DNA from: Paraburkholderia hiiakae | GTDB taxonomy: Bacteria > Pseudomonadota > Gammaproteobacteria > Burkholderiales > Burkholderiaceae | Direction of reading: 5' to 3' | NCBI RefSeq assembly: GCF_904848665.1 | Contig: NZ_CAJHCQ010000001.1 | Location: 1-64,000, forward strand | DNA length: 64,000 nucleotides | Shown here: piece after piece, positions 55,607 to 63,463 of the stretch | How the letters are laid out: each line of letters opens with the position of its first letter | Position numbering within the stretch: position 1 is the first letter of the stretch | Made by a program: the position numbers and the translations under genes | Notes under the pieces: generated by a model | The model's input: only the letters and a program-made list of their open reading frames with translations | Told to the model about the DNA's origin: nothing | The model's database searches: none

Positions 55607-56398
55607 ATGGTCCGCGCAACGACAGCCAGCAAGCGCGCCGGGGACACGGACGGCCCCGGCGCAACCGCCTCCCACGCGTGCGATACTGAGGTACTACCTG
55701 GCACCACCATGACGCCACGTCCTCCGTCACCGCCGCATAGCGCCCAGGGCGCTCGCAGTCCCAATCCGCCAGCCCGCCAAAGTGCCGGCGGCTCGACGCG
55801 TACCGCACGCGCCGCCGAAGCGCTCGATCCGCGCGCGCCAGTTTCTACCGTTGCTGCACCTGGCGTCGCGCCGCAAGCCGCATCGGTGATCGAGAACGCC
55901 AATCCCATTGCGCCCGCTGCCGCACTGGAGCCGCCCGAGCCGCCGCACCTGCACGAACCGCTCGGGCCGGACGATCCGCTCGCCCCGCTGCCCTTCAACC
56001 CGTACAAGGGCAACCGCGGCATCACCCGCGCATGGAAGGCGCTCAAGTACTCGATCAAGGGCTTTCGCGCCGCCATCCGCGAGGAAAGCGCGTTTCGCCA
56101 GGAGCTTACGCTCGCGGCCATCCTCGTACCCATCGGCGTTTTCATTCCGGTCGAGCCGGTCGAGCGTGTGCTGCTGCTCGGCTCGGTGATCCTCGTATTG
56201 ATCGTCGAGTTGCTCAATTCGAGCATCGAGAACGCGGTGGACCGCATCGGCCTCGAGCGCAATGAGCTTTCGGGGCGCGCCAAAGACCTCGGCAGCGCGG
56301 CCGTTACGCTCGCCTTGCTGCTCTGCGTGATGACCTGGGGGCTGATCCTCGTGCCCCGTTTCGGGCCGCTGCTGCTGCACGGAATCGGCGTACTGTAG
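55607..56398 (+). CDS. dgkA: Diacylglycerol kinase with long N-terminal extension
   Basis: A 263-residue protein. The C-terminal 120 or so residues are a prokaryotic DgkA with three membrane helices and the catalytic signature VELLNSSIENAVDRI and ELSGRAKDLGSAAV. The N-terminal 130 or so residues are Pro/Ala/Thr-rich with no known domain, an extension absent from the roughly 120-residue E. coli enzyme. It phosphorylates diacylglycerol to phosphatidic acid in the inner membrane. ATG 55607 is 14 bases after the glycosyltransferase stop, with ACGAGG upstream; ATG 55709 is an alternative. Confidence 0.85.
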   Translation: MVRATTASKRAGDTDGPGATASHACDTEVLPGTTMTPRPPSPPHSAQGARSPNPPARQSAGGSTRTARAAEALDPRAPVSTVAAPGVAPQAASVIENANPIAPAAALEPPEPPHLHEPLGPDDPLAPLPFNPYKGNRGITRAWKALKYSIKGFRAAIREESAFRQELTLAAILVPIGVFIPVEPVERVLLLGSVILVLIVELLNSSIENAVDRIGLERNELSGRAKDLGSAAVTLALLLCVMTWGLILVPRFGPLLLHGIGVL

Positions 56399-56485
56399 CG
56401 CCCCACCCCCTCGTATAGCGAGGGCCTCGCCTCTGTCCCACGCTCTCGACAGGCGCAAGCTGTCGGTGCGCGCGGGCCGTCGGTT

Positions 56486-56510
56486 TATAATCGAACGACA
56501 GTCTTATAAC
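56486..56510 (+). promoter_or_regulatory. Possible promoter and dyad of TetR-family gene
   Basis: A perfect -10 box TATAAT (56486-56491) lies about 100 bases before the TetR-family ATG, with no good -35. GTTTATAA (from 56483) and TTATAAC (ending 56510) form a rough inverted repeat across it, as expected for an autorepressed TetR promoter. Weak evidence. Confidence 0.35.
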
Positions 56511-56592
56511 GACCAACCGCGTCCGGGCCGCGCGCACCGCTACCTATTGGCGGGCGCCTGGGCCCGGCACAGCATTTTCAGGGCCGGACGAC

Positions 56593-57315
56593 ATGGATGC
56601 CAAACCTCCCCGCCGCACTCGCGAACGGATACTTGAATTGTCGTTGAAGCTGTTCAACGAGATCGGCGAGCCGAACGTCACCACGACGACCATCGCCGAG
56701 GAAATGGAGATCAGTCCAGGCAACCTGTACTACCACTTCCGCAACAAAGACGACATCATCAACAGTATCTTCAGCCAGTTCGAGCAGGAGATCGAAAAGC
56801 GTCTGCGCTTTCCCGAAGACCATCGCGCCACCATCGACGAGATGTGGGCGTACTTGCAGTACATGGTCGACTTCACGTGGCGTTACCGCTTTCTCTATCG
56901 CGACCTGAACGACCTGCTCGCGCGCAACCGCACGCTGGAGATGCATTTCAAGCAGATCATCAGCCACAAGGTGCACTTCGCGAAGCAGTTCTGCGAGCAG
57001 CTCGTGGAAGACGGCGACATGGTCGCCACGCCCGCCGAGATCGACGTGATTTCGACCAATATCGGCGTGATCGCCACCTACTGGCTCTCGTACCAGTTCG
57101 TAATGAACCCGCGCAAGTACAACGACCAGGAAGCGATTCGCGACGAGTTGCACCAGGTGAGCGTGCAGATCGTCTCGCTGATGGCGCCGTATCTGCGCGG
57201 CCGCGCGCGCGAGCTGTTCGACGATCTCGTTTCGGGCAAGCTCCCCAAGCGCGAGTTCTACGACTACCTGCCGCCGCGCGAAGGCGCGGGCGCCGCCAAG
57301 GACAACCGGGAATAA
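56593..57315 (+). CDS. TetR/AcrR family transcriptional regulator
   Basis: A 240-residue regulator. The DNA-binding domain occupies residues 7-60, with the helix-turn-helix VTTTTIAEEMEISPGNLYYHF. The ligand-binding helical domain follows. Its ligand and targets are unknown. It is 14 bases before the LOG-family gene and likely in one operon with it. The absence of an adjacent efflux pump or catabolic gene makes the target unclear; it could regulate itself and the downstream gene. Confidence 0.88.
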   Translation: MDAKPPRRTRERILELSLKLFNEIGEPNVTTTTIAEEMEISPGNLYYHFRNKDDIINSIFSQFEQEIEKRLRFPEDHRATIDEMWAYLQYMVDFTWRYRFLYRDLNDLLARNRTLEMHFKQIISHKVHFAKQFCEQLVEDGDMVATPAEIDVISTNIGVIATYWLSYQFVMNPRKYNDQEAIRDELHQVSVQIVSLMAPYLRGRARELFDDLVSGKLPKREFYDYLPPREGAGAAKDNRE

Positions 57316-57328
57316 AGGCCAAAGCCGA

Positions 57329-57913
57329 ATGAAAGCAGTCTGCGTGTATTGCGGCTCCTCGCCTGGAGCCAACCCGATCTACACCGAAGCCGCACAGGCC
57401 TTTGGCCGCGCGCTCGTCGCCGCGAACCTCGCGCTCGTCTATGGCGGCGGCAAGGTCGGCCTGATGGGCGTGATCGCCGACACCGTGATGGCGGGCGGCG
57501 GCCGCGCCATCGGCGTGATCCCCGAGCTGCTGGTGGACAAGGAAGTGGGCCACGCGGGCCTCACCGAGCTGCACGTCGTGCCCGACATGCACCACCGCAA
57601 GAAGATGATGGCCGACCTCTCCGACGCTTTCGTCGCGATGCCGGGCGGCGCGGGCACGCTCGAAGAGCTGTTCGAGGTCTACACCTGGGCGCAGCTCGGC
57701 TATCACCGCAAGCCGGTGGGCGTGCTGAACATCGGCGGCTTTTACGATCCGCTGATGGCGCTGCTCGACCACACGGTGCGCGAAGGCTTCATGCGCCAGA
57801 CCTACCGCGACATGCTGCAAACCGACAGCGATCCGGTCGCGCTGATCGCGAGGCTCAAGCGCTATCACGCGCCAGCGAAGGACAAGTGGGCGGACTTGCG
57901 CGAGAACGTTTGA
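57329..57913 (+). CDS. LOG family protein (cytokinin riboside 5'-monophosphate phosphoribohydrolase type)
   Basis: A 194-residue Rossmann-fold protein of the TIGR00730/LOG group. The conserved PGGAGTLEE motif lies near residues 106-114, and upstream YGGGKVGLMG near residues 39-48. LOG enzymes remove ribose 5-phosphate from nucleoside monophosphates such as AMP or cytokinin ribotides; most bacterial members have unknown true substrates. ATG 57329 is 14 bases after the TetR gene stop. Confidence 0.9.
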   Translation: MKAVCVYCGSSPGANPIYTEAAQAFGRALVAANLALVYGGGKVGLMGVIADTVMAGGGRAIGVIPELLVDKEVGHAGLTELHVVPDMHHRKKMMADLSDAFVAMPGGAGTLEELFEVYTWAQLGYHRKPVGVLNIGGFYDPLMALLDHTVREGFMRQTYRDMLQTDSDPVALIARLKRYHAPAKDKWADLRENV

Positions 57914-57984
57914 TCTAGCCGCGCGCCGCTGCCTCCCGACAAACCGCAGTCACTACGCGCAGTTACCACCATGAGTCCATCGCG

Positions 57985-58731
57985 ATGAGCAAGGTTGTCC
58001 TGATCACCGGCGCAAGCCGCGGCATAGGCCGCGCGACGGCGCGTCTGCTTGGCGCGCACGGCTGGACCGTGGGCGTGAACTATCTGCACAACGAACCGGC
58101 TGCCGACGAAACTGCCGCCGAGGTGGGCCGCGCTGGCGGCCACGCGCGCGTGCTGCGCGGCGACGTGGCAAGCGAGGCGGACGTTGTCGCCATGTTCGAC
58201 GCGCTCGAATCGGCCTATGGCCGTATCGATGCGCTCGTGAACAACGCGGGCATCGTGGCTCCCGGCAGCCAGGTCGCCGACATGAACGCCGAGCGTCTGA
58301 AGCGCATGTTCGACGTGAACGTGTACGGCGCGTTTCTGTGTGCACGCGAAGCGGCGCGGCGCATGTCGAAGGATCGTGGCGGCGACGGCGGCGCGATCGT
58401 CAACGTCTCTTCTGCGGCCGCCCGGCTCGGCTCGCCTAACGAATATGTCGACTATGCATCGTCGAAAGGCGCGGTCGACACGATGACGATCGGACTTGCC
58501 AAGGAACTCGGCCCGCAGGGCGTGCGCGTGAACGCCGTGCGCCCCGGCCTCATCGACACCGAGATCCACGCGAGCGGCGGCCGCCCGGATCGCGCGGCCG
58601 TGCTTGGCGCGCAAACGCCGCTCGGCCGCCCCGGCAGCGCCGACGAAGTCGCACAAACGATCGTGTGGTTGCTGAGCGACGCCGCCTCGTATGTCACAGG
58701 CGCCCTACTCGACGTGAGCGGCGGGCGCTGA
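57985..58731 (+). CDS. Short-chain dehydrogenase/reductase
   Basis: A 248-residue classical SDR. The cofactor motif is GASRGIGRATA (about residues 9-19), the NNAGI motif is near residue 86, and the catalytic Tyr-x3-Lys is YASSKGA (about residue 155). An Asn replaces Asp after the second beta strand (VNYLHN), suggesting NADPH. The substrate is unknown. It lies 71 bases after the LOG gene and is convergent with the DUF924 gene. Confidence 0.88.
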   Translation: MSKVVLITGASRGIGRATARLLGAHGWTVGVNYLHNEPAADETAAEVGRAGGHARVLRGDVASEADVVAMFDALESAYGRIDALVNNAGIVAPGSQVADMNAERLKRMFDVNVYGAFLCAREAARRMSKDRGGDGGAIVNVSSAAARLGSPNEYVDYASSKGAVDTMTIGLAKELGPQGVRVNAVRPGLIDTEIHASGGRPDRAAVLGAQTPLGRPGSADEVAQTIVWLLSDAASYVTGALLDVSGGR

Positions 58732-58750
58732 AGTCGCGCGCTAGTCTTGG

Positions 58751-59338
58751 CTAGAACGACGAACCGCGCTCGCGCAGGAAGGCGGTTTCCTCGTCGGTGC
58801 AAACGCGGCCCAATTGCGCATTGCGATGCGGAAACCGCCCAAAGCGCTCGATGATCTTCGCGTGGCGCACGGCGTAATCGTAGTAGCCCTTCCCTTCAGG
58901 ATCTTTTGCCAGCTCGCCGAAAAGTCGCAGCGATTCGCGCTGCGCTTCGGCATTTTCGGCATGCTCGAACGGCAGATAGGCGAATGAGCGGTGCTGCAAC
59001 GTGGGCAGGCGCAGATCCGCACCGCTCGCCACCATCTCGCGCGCGATGCCGAGCGCCTTGTCGTCCGCGGAGAAGGCGTGCGGCGTGCCGCGATGGCAGT
59101 TGCGCGAGAACTGGTCGAGCACGATCACGAGCGCGAGCGCACCTTCGGGCGTCTCGCACCATGCGTCGAGTTCGCCCGCGCAGGCAGTGTCGAGCAGCGC
59201 GCCGAAGCGTTCGCGTAGCTGTGCGTCGAACGCTGCGCTCTTGCGGAACCAGATCTTGCGCTCGCGGCCGAACACCTCCGAACCCGGCGCACCGAACCAG
59301 AAGTCGAGCACTCCCCGCGCACGCGGGTCGAGATTCAT
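58751..59338 (-). CDS. DUF924 family protein
   Basis: A 195-residue helical protein of the DUF924 family, recognisable by DPRARGVLDFWFGAPG, LDQFSRNCHRGTPHAF and AYLPFEHAENAEAQRESLRLF. The fold is tetratricopeptide-like; the function is unknown. Its ATG at 59338 shares one base with the stop of the upstream editing-protein gene, so the two are translationally coupled. Confidence 0.87.
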   Translation of the reverse strand: MNLDPRARGVLDFWFGAPGSEVFGRERKIWFRKSAAFDAQLRERFGALLDTACAGELDAWCETPEGALALVIVLDQFSRNCHRGTPHAFSADDKALGIAREMVASGADLRLPTLQHRSFAYLPFEHAENAEAQRESLRLFGELAKDPEGKGYYDYAVRHAKIIERFGRFPHRNAQLGRVCTDEETAFLRERGSSF

Positions 59339-60072
59339 TACGCCAGTTCCAGTACGAGACGCCGCGTGCGCGCGCTCTTCTTCTCGAGCTTCGCCACGCG
59401 CAACGCGCCGATCTCCTGCGTGTTACGCACGTGCGTGCCGCCGCAAGGCTGCAAATCGACACTCTCGATGCGTAAGAGGCGCACACGGCCGAGGCCCATC
59501 GGCGGCTTCACGCTCATCGTGCGCACGAGTTCGGGGCGTTGCGCCATCTCTTCGTCGGTGATCCATTCGGTCGCCACCGCGTGCGCGGCCGAAACGAGTT
59601 CGGCAAGCCGCGCCTCCACCATGTCGCGCTCGATCGGCTCGACCGTTGCGAAATCGAGGCGCGCATAGTCGGTCGTGATACTGCAGCCGTCAACGGGGTA
59701 CGGCAGCACCGCGCACATCAGATGGCTCGCCGTATGCAGACGCATGTGCCGGTGGCGGCGCGCCCAGTCGATCTCGGCGCGCACACGCTCTCCGGCGGCC
59801 AGGCGCGCGAGCAGCGCTTCCTGGCCTGGAGCGGGCACGTGCAGCGCGTCGTCGGGCGTCGCGCCTTCGAACTTCGCCTTGCGTGTGTCGGCAATCTCGA
59901 TGCGCGTGCCGTCGGCGAGCACCAGCGCGCCGGCGTCGCCAGCCTGGCCGCCGCCGAGCGGATAGAACACGGTCTGGTCGAGCCGCACGCCGTCCTCGCC
60001 GACGGCAAGCACGGTCGCTTCGCACTGCGTGAGATAGGCGTCTTCGCGAAAGAGCGCGCGGGTGGTCGTCAT
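59338..60072 (-). CDS. Alanyl-tRNA editing protein (AlaX-like)
   Basis: A 244-residue free-standing homologue of the AlaRS editing domain. The zinc-binding motifs are visible as HTASH (near residue 106) and CGGTH (near residue 202). The N-terminal glycine-rich FYPLGGGQAGD segment is also conserved. It hydrolyses Ser- or Gly-tRNA(Ala) mischarged by alanyl-tRNA synthetase. ATG 60072 follows GAGGAGA. Confidence 0.92.
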   Translation of the reverse strand: MTTTRALFREDAYLTQCEATVLAVGEDGVRLDQTVFYPLGGGQAGDAGALVLADGTRIEIADTRKAKFEGATPDDALHVPAPGQEALLARLAAGERVRAEIDWARRHRHMRLHTASHLMCAVLPYPVDGCSITTDYARLDFATVEPIERDMVEARLAELVSAAHAVATEWITDEEMAQRPELVRTMSVKPPMGLGRVRLLRIESVDLQPCGGTHVRNTQEIGALRVAKLEKKSARTRRLVLELA

Positions 60073-60231
60073 CGTGGGTGTCTCCTCGTTTTGCTTACGG
60101 CTGGCCGCGCGCAGGCGCCCACCAGCCAAAGGGGCATTATGGGCGCGTCGTGACACACCCCGCTGGACGGCCGCGATGCGCGAGCGCCTGACTGTACTGG
60201 CCCGCGGACCGGCACAATCGAGCGCTGCGCA

Positions 60232-60642
60232 TCAACCCGGGTGATTGCGCATCCAGTCCGCGGTATCGAAGAACGAGTGCAGCAGGCGCTCGCGCAGCGG
60301 CTCTGGGAGGCCCACGTCTTCCATCGCCCACGCCATGCAGCGCAGCCACTGGTCGCGCTCGGACGAGGCGATCGCGAACGGCAAATGACGAGCGCGCAAG
60401 CGCGGATGACCGAAGCGCTCGATGTAGTGGTCCGGGCCGCCAAGCCAGCCGCAGAGGAACCAGAACAGCTTGTCGCGCGAACCGTCGAGCGTTTGCGGAT
60501 GCATCGCGCGGATGCCCGCAAAGTCGGCCTCGAGGTCCATCAGGTCATAGAAACGGTCGACGAGTTCGCGCACACGCGCCTCGCCGCCGACGAGTTCGAA
60601 GGCCGTGGGTTTCTGCGGCGCTTCGTCGGCTGGATTGGTCAT
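60232..60642 (-). CDS. Group II truncated haemoglobin
   Basis: A 136-residue globin of the 2/2 truncated type. A conserved WFLCGWLGGPDHYIERFGHP segment and the His of RLRARHLPFAI (about residue 87, proximal haem ligand) mark group II. These proteins bind O2 or NO, and some act as NO dioxygenases or peroxidases in the cytoplasm. It stands alone between the FtsX-like permease and the AlaX-type gene. Confidence 0.9.
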   Translation of the reverse strand: MTNPADEAPQKPTAFELVGGEARVRELVDRFYDLMDLEADFAGIRAMHPQTLDGSRDKLFWFLCGWLGGPDHYIERFGHPRLRARHLPFAIASSERDQWLRCMAWAMEDVGLPEPLRERLLHSFFDTADWMRNHPG

Positions 60643-60739
60643 ACGGTTGAATCAGGACAAAAAGAGGGACGGCAGCGCACTGCCGCAAACCCATGATTCT
60701 CGCATAGCGGCGCGTGGCGGCGGGTTCGCACCCCGCGCC

Positions 60740-63463
60740 TCACGCGTCGCGCAGCGACTGCAGCGCCGGCCGCGCGAGCACGTGCCGCAAGCTGATCCAC
60801 CCGCCCACGCCGGCGCACACCACGCCTGCGGCGATGCCGGCCGGCAGGAGCCAGGGATCGAACGGGAGATAGAACAGAAACACGTGCGTGGCGAGCACCG
60901 AGCCGACCGCCTGCGCGCCGATCGCAGCCATGAGCCCCGCGAGCGCACCCACGGAGATGAATTCGGCCACCTGCACCGCGCGCACCTGCTGGTGCGATGC
61001 CCCAAGCGCCCGCAGCAGCGCCGACTCGCGCATGCGCTCGTCGCGTGTGCCCGCGAGCGCCGCGTAGAGCACCAGCACGCCGGCGGCGAGCGTAAAGAGA
61101 AAGAGGAACTGCACCGCGCCGATCACCTGCTCCAGCACGCGCTCGATCTGCGCGAGAATCGGCGCGATGTCGATCGCGGTGACGTTGGGATAGCGGGCCA
61201 CGAGACCGTCCACGACCTCGCGCTGCCCCGGCGGCAGGTGAAAGCTCGTGATGTAGGTCGCCGGAAAATCGCGCAGCAACCCGGGCGGCATCAGCACGAA
61301 GAAGTTGACCTTGAACGAGCCCCAGTCGAGCTTGCGCACGCTCGTCACGGGCGCCGTGACTTCGAGGCCGGTCACATCGAACTTGAGCACATCGCCAGGC
61401 TTCACGTTGATGAGCTTCGCCAGGCCCTGCTCGATCGAAAGCTGCGGCGTGCTCGAATCGCCATACCAGCTGCCCGCCTCGATGCGGTTGTCGTCGGGCA
61501 GCGTCGTCGTGTACGAGAGATTGAACTCGCGATCCACGAGGCGGCGCGCATCCTCGCTCTTGTACGAGTCGGGATTCACGGGCTTGCCGTTGATCGAGAT
61601 GAGGCGCCCGCGCACCATCGGCTGGAGATCGCTATCAGCAGCCCCGGCGATGCCGTGCGTGCGCAGCCAGGCCGCCACGGCGTCGCGCTGGTCGGGCTGG
61701 ATGTCGATGAGGAACTCGTTGGGTGCGTCCGGCGGCGTGGACTTGCGCCAGCCATCGACGAGGTCGTTGCGCGTCATCGCGATCAGCAACAGGCACATGA
61801 GGCCGATGGCGAGCGCCGTGATCTGCAGCGCGCTTGCGCCCGGCCGCCGCTCGAGCGACGCCAGCGCATAGCGCCAGCCCACGCCCGCGCGCGCCTGGCC
61901 GGAAAGGCGTGGGCTGCGAGCCACGCGCGCCGCACACCAGAGCGCTGTGCGCGCGACGCAGGCGAATACGAGCAGCCCGATCGCGAAACCGCCAGCGACG
62001 ATACCGCCCAGCTTCAACTCACCCGCCGCGATCACGAGCAGCCCCGCAAAAAGCGCAATACCGACGCCATAGGCCGCCCACGCGGCGCGCCCTTCGTCGC
62101 CCCACTCGCGGCGCAGCACGCGCACCGGCGGCACGCGCGTGAGCGGCAAGAGCGGCGGCAGCGCGAAGCCCAGCAGCAACACGAGGCCCGCGGCGATGCC
62201 TTCGAGCACGGGCAGCGGGCCGGGCTGCGGCAAGACGACGTCGATGAGATTGCCGAGCCACGCCAGCAGCGCGAGATGGCCCGCGTAGCCGAGCGCGACG
62301 CCAACCGCACCGCCCACGAGCCCGAGCCCCGCGAACTCCAGCACAAAGAGCGTGCGCAGCGTGCGTTGACTCGCGCCGAGGCAGCGCATTGCGGCGCAGG
62401 CATCGAGATGGCGGCGCGTGTAGCGATGCGCGGCCATCGCGATCGCCACTGCCGCGAGCAGCGCCGTGAGCAGCGAAACGAGCGTGAGGAAGTGGCGCGC
62501 GCGGTCGAGCGTCTGGCGCACCTGCGGCTGGCCGTCCTGGAGCGATTCGAGCGCGACGCCGCGCATCTTGCCGCCATCCACGCGCGCACGCGACCAGGAC
62601 GCGAACTGCGCGACGGCCGGATCGGCGCCCGCCACGAGCAGGCGGTAAGTCACGCGGCTGCCATAGCCAAGCAGACCCGTCGACGCAACTTCGTCCGCGC
62701 GCATCATGAGGCGCGGCGAGAAGTTCACGAACGAAAAGCCACGGTCGAGTTCTTTCGTGATGAGCGCGTTCACGGTGAAGGTGCGCGTGCCGACTTTCAC
62801 TGTGTCGCCGACATGCAGTTTGAGCGCGTCGAGCAGTTCGTCGTCCACCCAGACGGTGCCCGGCGGCGGAATGCCCTGCGCCGCGTGATCGGGCGCACCG
62901 GGCGCCGCGGCGATGCGCAGCGCGCCGCGCAGAGGATAGTCTGCTGAGACAGCCTTGACGGCGGCAAGGCGCGTGGCCGTTGCGCCCGGGGCGGCGGAAG
63001 CGCCCGCCGCTGCCGCAACTGATGGCGCACCCGCACTCACCATGCTCGGAAAGATCGCCGTGGTCGCAGTGCGCAGCGAGAGCGATTGCGCCTCGCGCAC
63101 AAACATGGGATCGACGGGGTGATCGGCGCGCACGATGAAATCGGCGGCGATCATGCGCCGGGCATCGCGTTCGAGACCGCGCTGCAGGCGATCGGCGAGA
63201 AAGCCCACGCTTGCGAGCGCCGCCACGGCGAGCACGAGCGCGAGCAGCAGCATGGTGAGTTCGCCCGCGCGCCAGTCGCGCGCCGTCATGCGCGCGGCAA
63301 GACGCACGAGATCGGACCCGCTTGGGGTGGTACGCACGGCCACGGGCCCACGCGGACCGCCTTGGCCGCCCCCGGTTGCACCGAGCGGCTCAGCCTGCAC
63401 GAAGCCCGGGCCGCCTTCGCTGCGCGCAGGCTTTGCGTTGGAAGAAGGCGCGCCGCCGCTCAA
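60740..63463 (-). CDS. FtsX-family ABC transporter permease (YbbP-like)
   Basis: A protein of about 907 residues with two FtsX-type domains, each with a large periplasmic loop, and about ten membrane helices. It resembles E. coli YbbP, the permease of an ABC system with YbbA of uncertain function, possibly lipoprotein or lipid handling. No ATPase gene is within the window. TTG 63463 overlaps the stop of the upstream DUF4126 gene (TTGA), supporting this start. The first 50 or so residues are low-complexity and GTG 63343 or 63337 are alternatives. Confidence 0.8.
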   Translation of the reverse strand: MSGGAPSSNAKPARSEGGPGFVQAEPLGATGGGQGGPRGPVAVRTTPSGSDLVRLAARMTARDWRAGELTMLLLALVLAVAALASVGFLADRLQRGLERDARRMIAADFIVRADHPVDPMFVREAQSLSLRTATTAIFPSMVSAGAPSVAAAAGASAAPGATATRLAAVKAVSADYPLRGALRIAAAPGAPDHAAQGIPPPGTVWVDDELLDALKLHVGDTVKVGTRTFTVNALITKELDRGFSFVNFSPRLMMRADEVASTGLLGYGSRVTYRLLVAGADPAVAQFASWSRARVDGGKMRGVALESLQDGQPQVRQTLDRARHFLTLVSLLTALLAAVAIAMAAHRYTRRHLDACAAMRCLGASQRTLRTLFVLEFAGLGLVGGAVGVALGYAGHLALLAWLGNLIDVVLPQPGPLPVLEGIAAGLVLLLGFALPPLLPLTRVPPVRVLRREWGDEGRAAWAAYGVGIALFAGLLVIAAGELKLGGIVAGGFAIGLLVFACVARTALWCAARVARSPRLSGQARAGVGWRYALASLERRPGASALQITALAIGLMCLLLIAMTRNDLVDGWRKSTPPDAPNEFLIDIQPDQRDAVAAWLRTHGIAGAADSDLQPMVRGRLISINGKPVNPDSYKSEDARRLVDREFNLSYTTTLPDDNRIEAGSWYGDSSTPQLSIEQGLAKLINVKPGDVLKFDVTGLEVTAPVTSVRKLDWGSFKVNFFVLMPPGLLRDFPATYITSFHLPPGQREVVDGLVARYPNVTAIDIAPILAQIERVLEQVIGAVQFLFLFTLAAGVLVLYAALAGTRDERMRESALLRALGASHQQVRAVQVAEFISVGALAGLMAAIGAQAVGSVLATHVFLFYLPFDPWLLPAGIAAGVVCAGVGGWISLRHVLARPALQSLRDA

